NCBI GenBank assembly: GCA_002345505.1
Contig: DDWJ01000015.1
Coordinates: 1-64,000, forward strand
Direction of reading: 5' to 3'
From: Caryophanales bacterium UBA2289
GTDB taxonomy: Bacteria; Bacillota_I; Bacilli_A; Izemoplasmatales; Hujiaoplasmataceae
DNA: 64,000 bases
The notes beneath the pieces were generated by a model. It made no database searches. It saw only the letters and a list, made by a program, of their open reading frames with translations, and was not told where the DNA came from. Shown here piece after piece: positions 33,975 to 42,927 of this stretch (its first letter is position 1; each line of letters starts with the position of its first letter). Both the position numbers and the translations under genes were made by a program.

Positions 33975-35201
33975 CTATTCTCTTTCAAAAGGCATGGACA
34001 TACACCTAGGTCCGCCTCTACCTCTAGATAATTCACTGGATGGCATTTTGTGAATTTTAATCCCATTTTTTTCTAAAAGGCTATTAGTAATATGATTTCT
34101 TTCATAAACAATTACTTCGCCCGGTCTAATTACAATTGTATTAGCTCCGTCATTCCATTGTTCTCTATCGCTCGCAACTGGGTCGTCTTCACCACCACAT
34201 GGAATAAGGGTAATTTTTCTTTCCAAGTACTTAGATAAGATGTCGTCTAATTTCCCTTCGATAGGCAATACGTCGAGTTTTTCTTTATGCGTTTTTGATC
34301 TTGTTACTTCATATGCTTTGATTTCGTGTCTTAATTCTTGATGAATTAAAAATTTATCATAATCAACCTGCGTAAATACTGTATCTAAATGCATAAATGC
34401 TCTACTCTTAGGGATATCAAAAGCTAAGACTATTTCAAAATCAGTTTTATTATAATAAAACAAGTTTTTTGCAAGTCTTTCGATTGCTGCCGGATGGGTT
34501 CTTTCAGAAACCCCAACAGCCAATATCTTGTCATTTAAAACAAGAATGTCTCCACCTTCTAATGTTGGCACCATTTGACGATTATAGTAATGAGGAATAT
34601 CTTTGTTTCCGTATATTGGATGATATTTAAAGATATATTCACCATAGATGGTTTCCCTCGATCTCGTTACTGAAAACATCTTTGAGATTGATACTCCATT
34701 AGCAATAATTGAAAATGGGTCTCTGGTAAAATATAAATTTGGCATTGGATCAGTGACGAAAGGGTAATCACGAATGTGGTCTGATAAAGTTCTCTTTGTG
34801 AAATTGGGAACTTCATCTTTTCTAATTCCTGCCATTGTGATACTAACCATTTCCTTTGTATCCTTCATAGAATTTAAGTAATCGAAAATCAACAGTTTTA
34901 AAGTATCGCTTGTAATTGCTGCCTCTTCAATAAACTGATTGATAAATTGATTTTTTACTTCATCAGAAGTTTCTAATGCTTCAGCTACCAAATCAACTAG
35001 ATATAATACTTCAACGCCATTTTTTCTAAAAATGTCCGCAAAAGCATCATGTTCTTTTTGAGCTAAATCTAACCAAGGTATATCATCAAACAATAGTTGA
35101 TTCAACCATTTCGGCGTTAGGTTTTCGAGTTCTCTTCCCGGTCTATGTAAAAGTACTTTCTTTAATTCTTTGATTTCAGATTTCACATTCAATAAACTCA
35201 T
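33975..35201 (-). CDS. arcA: Arginine deiminase
   Basis: Hydrolyses arginine to citrulline and ammonia, the first step of ADI fermentation and a defence against acid. The 408-residue chain has the family signatures NLYFTRDPFS, LEGGDILVL, HLDTVFTQVD and the C-terminal GGPRCMSMPF with nucleophile Cys400. Ornithine carbamoyltransferase, carbamate kinase and an antiporter are not adjacent. The gene follows the tryptophanase gene with a 13-nt gap, so both are probably co-transcribed for amino-acid catabolism. Confidence 0.95.
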   Translation of the reverse strand: MSLLNVKSEIKELKKVLLHRPGRELENLTPKWLNQLLFDDIPWLDLAQKEHDAFADIFRKNGVEVLYLVDLVAEALETSDEVKNQFINQFIEEAAITSDTLKLLIFDYLNSMKDTKEMVSITMAGIRKDEVPNFTKRTLSDHIRDYPFVTDPMPNLYFTRDPFSIIANGVSISKMFSVTRSRETIYGEYIFKYHPIYGNKDIPHYYNRQMVPTLEGGDILVLNDKILAVGVSERTHPAAIERLAKNLFYYNKTDFEIVLAFDIPKSRAFMHLDTVFTQVDYDKFLIHQELRHEIKAYEVTRSKTHKEKLDVLPIEGKLDDILSKYLERKITLIPCGGEDDPVASDREQWNDGANTIVIRPGEVIVYERNHITNSLLEKNGIKIHKMPSSELSRGRGGPRCMSMPFERE

Positions 35202-35214
35202 AAAATTCCTCTCT

Positions 35215-36597
35215 TTACTTGATTGGTTTAAATTCTGCAGTAAAATGCCTTAAGATAGGAGACTCATAAACAAATTCTAATCCTTTTAGTTTTGGCCCTC
35301 TCTTACTTACTTCAATCAAACACTCAGCTACATAATTCAGATGTTCTAGCGTATATGTTCTGCGTGGTATGGTAAGTCTTAAGAATTCTTTATCAGCTTT
35401 TAGATTTTCATGAGTGTCAGGATCTCTACCCAATAAAAGTGATCCAATTTCTACAGCTCTTATTCCACCTTCTAGATACAATTCGTTACAAATAACTTGA
35501 GCAGGAAATTGATTAAATGGAATTTGCGGACAGATTGCTCCACAATCAACGAATACCGCATGTCCACCGGTTGGATATTGAATTGGAACTCCTCCGGCTC
35601 TTAATTTATCTCCTAGATATCTAATCTCATCAAGGCGATACTGTAAATAATCTTCTTCTAAAGCTTCTTTTAATCCGATAGCCAAAGCATCCATATCTCT
35701 TCCGGATAAACCACCATAAGTTGGGAATCCTTCCATAGGTATCACTCTTACTTGACAAGCTCTGAATAATTCTTCATTGTCTTTTATAGCTATTAAACCG
35801 CCGATATTTACAAGACCATCTTTTTTACTACTCATTAAAAATAAGTCAGCTAAATCAAATTGTTCTCTCGCTATTTCTTTAACAGATTTATTTTCATAAC
35901 CTTTTTCTCGAAGTTTGATAAAATATGCATTTTCTGCATATCTAGCACCATCGATAACTACTGGTATATTATTTTCTCTAGCAATCTTATTTACTTCACG
36001 CATATTTTCTAAAGATACTGGTTGTCCCCCAGCAGAATTATTGGTGATAGTCATAATAATAGCTGCAACATTTTCTTTCTTCTTTTCAGCAATAATTTCT
36101 CTTAGTTTCAATAAATCAAAATTACCTTTAAACGGATAATCTAATTCAAGATCAAAACATTCTTTACAAACACAATCAATCGCTCTACCACCTGCTAACT
36201 CAACATGCGTTCTAGTGGTATCAAAATGGATATTTGATATAACATACATCCCCGGTCTTTTAATCAAATTCGGTAAAGCAACTTGTTCAGCTCCTCTACC
36301 TTGATGGGCCGGAATCACATACTTATATCCTGTAATCTCTTTAACCGCTGCTTCAAGTCTATAGAAACTTCTTGAGCCTGCGTAGGCTTCATCACCCATC
36401 ATCAATGCTCCCCATTGGAAATGAGACATTGCTCCTGTTCCTGAATCCGTCAAAAGATCAATAAAAACATCTTCTGATTTTAATCCAAAAGGATTAAAAC
36501 CCGCTTGTTCTAATTTCTTTTCTCTTTCTGCTTTTGAAATAAGTTTTATTGGTTCCACCATTTTTATTCTAAATGGGGGTAAAGAATAATTTTTCAT
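35215..36597 (-). CDS. tnaA: Tryptophanase
   Basis: PLP enzyme that splits tryptophan to indole, pyruvate and ammonia. The PLP lysine is in LMSSKKDGLVNIGG; other conserved parts are LLTDSGTGAMS, HQGRGAEQ, TNNSAGGQPVS and LRLTIPRRTYT. I favour tryptophanase over tyrosine phenol-lyase because the substrate-site segments read NIHFDTTRTH (Asp where the lyase has Thr) and IRAVEIGS (Val where the lyase has Met-Glu-Arg). The chain is 460 residues. No leader peptide like tnaC is apparent in the short upstream gap. Confidence 0.88.
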   Translation of the reverse strand: MKNYSLPPFRIKMVEPIKLISKAEREKKLEQAGFNPFGLKSEDVFIDLLTDSGTGAMSHFQWGALMMGDEAYAGSRSFYRLEAAVKEITGYKYVIPAHQGRGAEQVALPNLIKRPGMYVISNIHFDTTRTHVELAGGRAIDCVCKECFDLELDYPFKGNFDLLKLREIIAEKKKENVAAIIMTITNNSAGGQPVSLENMREVNKIARENNIPVVIDGARYAENAYFIKLREKGYENKSVKEIAREQFDLADLFLMSSKKDGLVNIGGLIAIKDNEELFRACQVRVIPMEGFPTYGGLSGRDMDALAIGLKEALEEDYLQYRLDEIRYLGDKLRAGGVPIQYPTGGHAVFVDCGAICPQIPFNQFPAQVICNELYLEGGIRAVEIGSLLLGRDPDTHENLKADKEFLRLTIPRRTYTLEHLNYVAECLIEVSKRGPKLKGLEFVYESPILRHFTAEFKPIK

Positions 36598-36697
36598 CTA
36601 CACTCTCCTTTGCATAATCTACTTATGAAAACCCTTTCTTTCCTTAACAATTATACTATAAATACCAACTTTAGTAAATAACAACTTGGGCGAAAAA

Positions 36698-36728
36698 AAA
36701 GATTAGAATCTTATCAATTCTAATCTTT
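36698..36728 (-). terminator. Terminator at the end of the Nudix gene
   Basis: AAAGATTAGAAT / ATTCTAATCTTT is a perfect 12-bp stem that overlaps the Nudix stop codon and is followed by TTTTTCG on the minus strand. It closes the FakA-DegV/photolyase operon. Confidence 0.88.
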
Positions 36729-37136
36729 AAATATTATATCTCGATGTAATTTATAGATTTCAATCATGTGACCGATGTTACCTTCTCCAGCGAACTTTTG
36801 GGTATCATAGAAATTTTCTTTGATATCAATCCAATGAAGTTTGTGAATTTCTTCAACCAATTCTACATCTTCCTTAAGTTTCCCGATAAAAACAATCATT
36901 TTCATGTCAATCGGATGCCAAACAAAGTCCATAAACATCGAAAGTTTTATATCGTTCTTGGTTATTCCGGTTTCTTCAAATAATTCCCTATAAGCACTAG
37001 CTAAATAGTCTTCACCGTTTTCAACTTTGCCGCCAACAAGATTAAACTTACCAATATATGGATTTTTTGCTCTATGACACATTAAAACTTTTTCTTCATT
37101 CTTATCCAACACTAAAATTAAGTTAAATAACCTCAT
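36720..37136 (-). CDS. Nudix hydrolase (138 residues)
   Basis: Hydrolyses a nucleoside diphosphate linked to another group. The Nudix box is complete: GKVENGEDYLASAYRE with LFEETGI. The N-terminal VLDKNEEKVLMCHRA and length recall MutT/8-oxo-dGTP diphosphatase-like members, fitting with neighbouring photolyase as DNA-damage defence, but substrates of Nudix enzymes cannot be read from sequence. It is the last gene of the operon. Confidence 0.85.
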   Translation of the reverse strand: MRLFNLILVLDKNEEKVLMCHRAKNPYIGKFNLVGGKVENGEDYLASAYRELFEETGITKNDIKLSMFMDFVWHPIDMKMIVFIGKLKEDVELVEEIHKLHWIDIKENFYDTQKFAGEGNIGHMIEIYKLHRDIIFKD

Positions 37137-37143
37137 CTAAAAA

Positions 37144-37539
37144 TTACCAAATCCAATGATAAATCAAATATGTTAATAAACTAATAGATGTCGATAAGAA
37201 TGTTCCCCAAATTAAATCTACGATAGTGACTGTGATTGGCCAATCTTTTAAAGTTGCTAAATTAGTTAAGTCATATGTTGCATAAGTCATAAATCCAAAG
37301 ACTGCACCAGTAAGAACTACTTTACCTAAGTCTTTAGCCTCTATGCCTGATTTAAGGAAAAATACGAGACCAACAATAAACAGCAAATAAAACACTAAAG
37401 CCGCAATAAAGTTAGGTCTTTCGGCCATTAGATGACCGATTTGAGCTTTATAAAACTTTGGCGCTACTAATCCTAACCAGATAGCATCAATGGCCAAAAA
37501 CACCACAAAAGCAATCGCATACATTTTAATAAAATTCAT
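37144..37539 (-). CDS. DUF2177-family membrane protein
   Basis: A small integral membrane protein (131 residues, four helices) with the family features AIDAIWLGLVAPKFYK near the start and GFMTYATYDLTNLATL in the middle. Function unknown. In many bacteria DUF2177 and DUF1295 genes sit together near photolyase genes, as here. The ATG at 37539 is chosen by spacing from GGGG; it lies 2 nt after the photolyase stop. Confidence 0.88.
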   Translation of the reverse strand: MNFIKMYAIAFVVFLAIDAIWLGLVAPKFYKAQIGHLMAERPNFIAALVFYLLFIVGLVFFLKSGIEAKDLGKVVLTGAVFGFMTYATYDLTNLATLKDWPITVTIVDLIWGTFLSTSISLLTYLIYHWIW

Positions 37540-37541
37540 AA

Positions 37542-38777
37542 TCATTCCCCTTTTCTTATTTCATTCATTTTTACTACATAATCTTCAATATGAAACTTTC
37601 TTTTTAAGCCATTGTCATTCATATATCTTAATTTCCCAAATATAGGTCTTTCCGTCCAAGCTCGATCATGTTTTCCAAAACACCAAGCCACACCACAATA
37701 CCCATTTGGAGTAAAACCATCAATAAAATAATAATTGTTTAACTCTATTGCAATCTCATATGCTTCTTGATAATCCTTCGACCATTCGATAATTTTCTTA
37801 CACCAATACATTCTCATATAAGAATGCATTCTTCCTGTATAAACCATCTCAATCATAGCCGCATTAAAATATGGATCATGAGTATTAAAATTAATATAAT
37901 CCTCTTTTGTATAGATATATAATCTCTCGTCCTTTAAATGTTGATTCATTGATTTATATGCCCAATCATATGTCATATACTTGAATTGATCATATGTAGG
38001 ATTAAAATACACAAAGTTATATGCAAGCTCTCTTCTTACAATTAGTTCTTCTAAAAAAGCCTCTTTATTTTCGTTGCTTACTTTAGCTAAGTTATCATAA
38101 ATTGTAACTGGTGATATAAACCCATATTTTAAGTAAGGACTTAGTAAGGATGTATAATCTAGTGAAGGGTCGTTATGCAAGTGATAGTTTGTTAATTTTC
38201 TTTCTATAAAATCTTCTAAAACTCTTAGAGCTTCTTTCTCACCAATAGTTATTGGCATATTATCAAGAACTGAAACTCGATAATCATTTATTTTGCTATT
38301 GATTTTATTTCTAATTGTTTTCGCAGAGTATTCTTCCTTATCTGAAGCCATTAAAACTGGAACAAAAACATTGGATTCAACTGTAAAGAGGTTAATTTTT
38401 CTTAGTAAACATTCTTTCTTTATTCTATCAAATAAAAGAATATCGAATCGTAAATATGCTTTATCAATAAAAACTGAATTTAAATCTTCTAGTAAATCAA
38501 TGAATTGATTATCTCTTTTTATATATTTAACATCATCAGAAAAAAGCTTTAATTTTTCAACCAAATCAATTGTGTTATCTTCGAAAAATTTAATGTTACG
38601 AGGATTCTCTTCATAAGGTTCAACGACAATTATCTCTAACTTTAACCTATTATTTTTTGCATAATTTAAGGCTTCATAAAGAGAATAATTATTTTTTATT
38701 CGAAACGATTTAGTCATAAAATAAAGGCATTTTTTACTGTTGTTATTAAATTCTAATATTTTAAGTATTCTACTCAT
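37542..38777 (-). CDS. phr: Class II CPD photolyase
   Basis: Light-driven repair of cyclobutane pyrimidine dimers with FAD. The 411-residue chain has the class II signatures in its C-terminal catalytic domain: GRMHSYMRMYWCKKIIEW near residue 310 and FTPNGYCGVAWCFGKHDRAW with TERPIFGKLRYM near 365-395. The N-terminal photolyase-type Rossmann domain is somewhat short. Its start overlaps the DUF1295 stop (TAAATG). Placement with DUF1295 and DUF2177 suggests a light-stress operon. Confidence 0.9.
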   Translation of the reverse strand: MSRILKILEFNNNSKKCLYFMTKSFRIKNNYSLYEALNYAKNNRLKLEIIVVEPYEENPRNIKFFEDNTIDLVEKLKLFSDDVKYIKRDNQFIDLLEDLNSVFIDKAYLRFDILLFDRIKKECLLRKINLFTVESNVFVPVLMASDKEEYSAKTIRNKINSKINDYRVSVLDNMPITIGEKEALRVLEDFIERKLTNYHLHNDPSLDYTSLLSPYLKYGFISPVTIYDNLAKVSNENKEAFLEELIVRRELAYNFVYFNPTYDQFKYMTYDWAYKSMNQHLKDERLYIYTKEDYINFNTHDPYFNAAMIEMVYTGRMHSYMRMYWCKKIIEWSKDYQEAYEIAIELNNYYFIDGFTPNGYCGVAWCFGKHDRAWTERPIFGKLRYMNDNGLKRKFHIEDYVVKMNEIRKGE

Positions 38778-39563
38778 TTATTGCTTTGGAAACCAAGGAA
38801 TAAATGCGTTTGTTTTTTTTGCGTATTCATCCCAACCAGGGGCTTCCTTCATCTTTCTTTCTAACATAGGAACACCGCTAACAAACCTCAGCAAGTAAGT
38901 TATAACGATTGGACTAATTATTGAGAGGTACTTCCAGAAAGAATCTGTTGGCATTGCTAAAACAATGATAAACAATCCCCACCACATAACTGCTTCGCCG
39001 AAATAATTAGGATGTCTTGTATATTTCCATAATCCCGTAGTCATTAATTTTTGTTTTTTATTTTTATTAGCAATATGTTTTTTTAGCTGATAATCTCCAA
39101 CTACCTCAAAGAAGTAACCAAATACCCAAACCAAAACGCCAATAACAACTAAAACCCAACTAAAACCACTGTCAAGACCTGGGGTAACATTAATCCAAAA
39201 CACTCCCAAGCCAACTACGAACATAAATAATCCTTGTAGCATAAAAACTTGTAAGAAAGCTCGAGGTACTACCCATTTTCCCCAATCTTCACGCCACTTT
39301 TTATATCTGAAATCTTCTTCAGCGAAAATGTTTCTTTTCAAAATATAATAGAAAAGTCTTAATCCCCATAAACTAACTAAAACATTGACGATTATTTTAT
39401 CAATACCATAATCAGCCTTTACAAAGAATAGAATCCAAGCCGTTACAACAAAACCTAATCCCCAGCCAATATCAACGATACTATTATTCTTAATGATTGT
39501 TGCGACTACAAAAAAGACTAAAAAATAGATAAATATAACTAAAGCCGCTAATTCAATTCCCAT
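38778..39563 (-). CDS. DUF1295 membrane protein (steroid 5-alpha-reductase/ICMT-like)
   Basis: A 261-residue protein with six or seven helices and the C-terminal NADPH/SAM-site-like motif YTRHPNYFGEAVMWWG typical of DUF1295. Homologues are predicted lipid-modifying oxidoreductases or methyltransferases and often lie in singlet-oxygen or light-stress clusters. AAGGAG is well placed before the ATG. It is preceded by the FakA-DegV fusion gene (12-nt gap). Confidence 0.88.
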   Translation of the reverse strand: MGIELAALVIFIYFLVFFVVATIIKNNSIVDIGWGLGFVVTAWILFFVKADYGIDKIIVNVLVSLWGLRLFYYILKRNIFAEEDFRYKKWREDWGKWVVPRAFLQVFMLQGLFMFVVGLGVFWINVTPGLDSGFSWVLVVIGVLVWVFGYFFEVVGDYQLKKHIANKNKKQKLMTTGLWKYTRHPNYFGEAVMWWGLFIIVLAMPTDSFWKYLSIISPIVITYLLRFVSGVPMLERKMKEAPGWDEYAKKTNAFIPWFPKQ

Positions 39564-39575
39564 ATTTAACTCTCC

Positions 39576-41339
39576 TTATTTTTTTATGTACCCAATCGCA
39601 ACTGATCCCTTACCGCTATGAATAGCAGTTGCACTCGATACTTCTGCTATATATTCGGGTTCTTTACCGATAATCTCGGTAAAAAGCACTTTATATTCAT
39701 CTAATAGTTCTTGATTTAAACAATGGATTAAAGCATATCTATCAATCCCTTGGTTTTCTAAATCCTTATTAACATGCTTAACTATTTTTTTAGTGATTCC
39801 CTTTTGCGATAAAGCAAATCCAAAAGCGGCTCCTTTACCCTTCTCATCAATTGACATTATCGGTCTAATTCCAAAGAACATACCAATTTTACCAACCGCT
39901 TTCGGTAATCTTCCGCTCATCATCGCATATTTAAATGTTGCTAGACAAACTAAGATTTCTGATTTTTCTTTTTCCTCATTTAATACTCTCTCTATTTCAT
40001 CAATACTCAAACCATCTTTTAGCATTTCAACTGCTCTTTTAACCAAAAGACCTTGAGCAACTGAATTAGTGAGAGTGTCGACTATTTTAATATTCTTGCC
40101 TTTAGCAACCAATTGGTCGACTTCTTTTTTAATGACATTAAATGTTGCACTCAAATTGCTAGAAACAGCCACAACCAAAATATTCTTATAATTTAACAAT
40201 AGTTTTGAAAATAAATCATTGATATATTTAATTGTCGGAGTTGCAGTTGTAGGATACTCTAGACTATTTTCAATCAAATCAAAAAGAATCTCATTGTTCA
40301 AAGTTACTTTATCAAAATATGTAGTGCCTTCGACATTAACGTTTAAAGGAATTACTACAACATTGTTTTCTTTTAGATAATTTTGATCGATATCAGCGAT
40401 GGAGTCAGTAACAATTACAGTATCACTTTCAGAATACTTCATATTGATATCGCCAATCATGTCATCAACTTTTTGACTGATTACTTTTCCGAATTTTCTT
40501 AGTTCTTTAAAAACTAATTCCGGTTGATTTGTATGAATATGGATTCTAAACATCTTTGCGCCCATAACAACAATCAAACTATCTCCATATGGTTTCAATG
40601 TTTCTTGGATAACTTCTTCTTTTTGATCACTATATTCAACTAAACCTTCTGTACAATATCTAAAGTTAACTTCCTCATGAAAATCATGAGTATTCTCAAT
40701 TTCTAACTCCTCATATACCATCTCTTCAATTTGTTCTTTATTGAAATAACTATTTATCCCCTTTAAAAATAAAACAAATCCCATTGCACCGCTATCAACG
40801 ACATTATTCTTCTTCAATATCGCTAACTGTTCTTTAGTTTTCTCCAAAGCTTGCTCTGCCATAGCATAAGCCACTAAAAAGAAATCTTTGATATTCTTTG
40901 CGGCTAATAGTGTTTCCTTTAATCCTTTAGCCCATTCTTTAATGACAGTAATCATTGTTCCTTCTACCGGATTACTTAAAGATGAATATGTATGTTCTAC
41001 GCTCTCAAGAGCCATATCAGCAAACTCATCTAAACTTACTAATTCTTTGCCTTTTGAAGCTGTTCTCAAACCATTAACAAACTGAGCGAAAATAACTCCG
41101 CTGTTCCCTCTAGCGCCAATAAGCGCAGAATCACTTATAGAATCTAAAGTAGCTTGAAAAGATTCTTGAGGTTTTGATTCCCTTGAGATGGTTTGCATAG
41201 TATAGACTAAATTATTACCAGTATCACCGTCAGGGACGGGAAAAACATTGATATCATTAAGTTTCTTTCGTTTTTTTACAACAAAAGTAGTCCCATAGTT
41301 AAACATTTGATATAAATCATGACCTGTTAGATATTCCAT
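39576..41339 (-). CDS. FakA-DegV fusion (fatty-acid kinase with fatty-acid-binding domain)
   Basis: About 587 residues. Residues 1-200 form a DAK2 kinase domain with the nucleotide site NDINVFPVPDGDTGNNL and GARGNSGVI. A middle FakA-type domain follows (about 215-300, YCTEGLV). The C-terminal part is a complete DegV/FakB domain with VTDSIADID, PTTATPT and SSNLSATF, which binds a fatty acid. In most Firmicutes FakA and FakB are separate proteins that phosphorylate exogenous fatty acids for PlsX/PlsY; here both are one chain. The ATG at 41339 has GAGGTG upstream. It heads the photolyase operon. Confidence 0.85.
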   Translation of the reverse strand: MEYLTGHDLYQMFNYGTTFVVKKRKKLNDINVFPVPDGDTGNNLVYTMQTISRESKPQESFQATLDSISDSALIGARGNSGVIFAQFVNGLRTASKGKELVSLDEFADMALESVEHTYSSLSNPVEGTMITVIKEWAKGLKETLLAAKNIKDFFLVAYAMAEQALEKTKEQLAILKKNNVVDSGAMGFVLFLKGINSYFNKEQIEEMVYEELEIENTHDFHEEVNFRYCTEGLVEYSDQKEEVIQETLKPYGDSLIVVMGAKMFRIHIHTNQPELVFKELRKFGKVISQKVDDMIGDINMKYSESDTVIVTDSIADIDQNYLKENNVVVIPLNVNVEGTTYFDKVTLNNEILFDLIENSLEYPTTATPTIKYINDLFSKLLLNYKNILVVAVSSNLSATFNVIKKEVDQLVAKGKNIKIVDTLTNSVAQGLLVKRAVEMLKDGLSIDEIERVLNEEKEKSEILVCLATFKYAMMSGRLPKAVGKIGMFFGIRPIMSIDEKGKGAAFGFALSQKGITKKIVKHVNKDLENQGIDRYALIHCLNQELLDEYKVLFTEIIGKEPEYIAEVSSATAIHSGKGSVAIGYIKK

Positions 41340-41427
41340 TATATGCACCTCGTTTGATTTAATTTACGGACATATTTTATCACAGAATCACTTACTATAA
41401 AATGATTTAGCATTTATTTTTAAAAAA

Positions 41428-41452
41428 ATATCAAGCAAATTTTGCTTGATAT
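41428..41452 (-). terminator. Terminator of padR-HAAS
   Basis: ATATCAAGCAAA / TTTGCTTGATAT form a perfect 12-bp stem just after the stop of the HAAS gene, with flanking A/T runs. Confidence 0.82.
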
Positions 41453-41456
41453 TTAT

Positions 41457-42443
41457 TTATTTTAAATACTTAATTTTCTTGAAATACAAACTAATTAAGT
41501 CGATTATATTAGCTACAATAATAATTCCGATTATAGCAGATAAAAATATACTAATGAAATTTTCCACTTGATCATAAGTAAACGTTAAATCAGTAGAAAC
41601 TCGGGTAATGAAATCAACACTAATCAAATCTCCGCTCAAGAATACAACGGCAACAACAACGCTTAAGATTTTAGAAATAACATACATAATCAATAAATTG
41701 TAATTCCATTGAGCATACTTAATCTTAAATGCATATACAATAGCTTCAACTAGTAAAGAAACACCAAATAAAATAACAAACAGTCTAGTATACTCTAGGT
41801 TGAAAATACTTTCTTCAACGACCCATTCGCCACCTACTTCAAACCAACCTAAATAAAGATTGCTATAATATAATACATATAACCATATACTTCCAAAAAT
41901 TATTGTAACTACAAGCCCTGCGATTGAACCACTTCTTGATATTGAAAGATCCGTCTTTTTAGGTACTTCAGGCAAGTCTTCGACTTTCCAATCGTCTTTC
42001 TTTTCTCCATATCTATCAATCGCAATAAATATTAATGTAACAATTGCAAATCCGCTAAGCAAAGAACTAAATGCATTTCCTATGGTTTCAAAGAAAACTT
42101 CGAAAATAGTTTCAAAAACCATATTTGTTTCAATATTTTGTAACGATTCTATCAAACCAAAAACAATACCAATAGCTCCTAAAATAATCAATACTATCTT
42201 TAAAGTGTAAAGATAATCACCCATCCATATAGGAGAAATCAATCCTCTATAATTCCTATAACTATTAGCAATTTGTCTTGGTGAGCCCAATGAATAAAGT
42301 GCTTTTTTTACTTCATCTTCATTAGATTCATTTTCAACCATTTCAAGAATATTGGCTCTTAACTCATTACCAACATCTTCTCTTTCTTCTTCTTTAAGTC
42401 TTCTTGTTACATCATAAATATACTTTTCAATTAATTTACTCAT
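41457..42443 (-). CDS. HAAS-domain integral membrane protein
   Basis: A 328-residue protein. Residues 1-65 are a soluble HAAS-type helical domain (YIYDVTRRLKEEEREDVGNE, then LGSPRQIANSYR), followed by seven or more membrane helices. HAAS proteins are commonly encoded beside PadR-type repressors and are thought to transmit a membrane signal to them. It overlaps the PadR gene by 8 nt, supporting that pairing. Confidence 0.85.
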   Translation of the reverse strand: MSKLIEKYIYDVTRRLKEEEREDVGNELRANILEMVENESNEDEVKKALYSLGSPRQIANSYRNYRGLISPIWMGDYLYTLKIVLIILGAIGIVFGLIESLQNIETNMVFETIFEVFFETIGNAFSSLLSGFAIVTLIFIAIDRYGEKKDDWKVEDLPEVPKKTDLSISRSGSIAGLVVTIIFGSIWLYVLYYSNLYLGWFEVGGEWVVEESIFNLEYTRLFVILFGVSLLVEAIVYAFKIKYAQWNYNLLIMYVISKILSVVVAVVFLSGDLISVDFITRVSTDLTFTYDQVENFISIFLSAIIGIIIVANIIDLISLYFKKIKYLK

Positions 42444-42774
42444 TAGTTTTACCTACAATTTTTATAATTTCTTCGTTAATTTTTTTCCACTCACTTAATA
42501 ACTCATCTAATACTTCTTTTCCTAAAGCACTAATTTCGTAGTATTTTCTCGGCCTTGTTGAAGATGTATCCCACTCACTTTTTAATAAACCCTGACTTTC
42601 AAGTCTTCTCATTAAAGGGTATAAAGTGCCTGCTTCTATCGATAGATCTTTTTCAATCAACTTCTCTAATAAAGAGTAACCATATTCTTTATTACTTAAT
42701 TGACTTAAAACCATCATTATTTGTGTACCTCTTCTGAGTTCGACCTTCAACGACTCAATGTCAACTTTACTCAT
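42436..42774 (-). CDS. PadR-family transcriptional regulator
   Basis: A 112-residue winged-helix regulator: LRRGTQIMMVLSQLSNKEYG, SIEAGTLYPLMRRLESQGLL (recognition region) and the wing STRPRKYYEISALGKEVL, then a C-terminal helix for dimerisation. It is co-transcribed with a HAAS membrane protein and divergent from the heliorhodopsin gene. A GTATG-T-CATAC repeat lies in its own promoter, so it is probably autoregulated. Confidence 0.93.
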   Translation of the reverse strand: MSKVDIESLKVELRRGTQIMMVLSQLSNKEYGYSLLEKLIEKDLSIEAGTLYPLMRRLESQGLLKSEWDTSSTRPRKYYEISALGKEVLDELLSEWKKINEEIIKIVGKTNE

Positions 42775-42792
42775 TTTACCACCTCGAATATA

Positions 42793-42825
42793 TTATACTG
42801 TATGTCATACTATATTGTCATAAAA
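42793..42825 (-). promoter_or_regulatory. padR promoter with inverted-repeat operator
   Basis: On the minus strand ATGACA (about 42818-42823), 18-nt spacer, TATAAT (about 42794-42799). The inverted repeat GTATG-T-CATAC (42800-42810) lies between them, where a bound repressor would block transcription. Confidence 0.5.
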
Positions 42826-42867
42826 ATATTATTAATTTTTTTATTTTTTCATTCTTGTGCAAACGAT

Positions 42868-42895
42868 TTGACAAATTGTCATAATATGATATATT
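42868..42895 (+). promoter_or_regulatory. Heliorhodopsin promoter with palindrome at the -35
   Basis: TTGACA (42868-42873), 16-nt spacer, TATATT (42890-42895). The inverted repeat TGACAA-A-TTGTCA (42869-42881) covers the -35 and part of the spacer and could be an operator. AAAGGAG follows before the ATG. Confidence 0.6.
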
Positions 42896-42927
42896 TAAAT
42901 TAGAATAAATTAAAGGAGCTATAAAAA

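Noticed and set aside
35215..36597. Tyrosine phenol-lyase
   Set aside because: Substrate-site residues (Asp in FDTT, Val in RAVEIGS) match tryptophanase.
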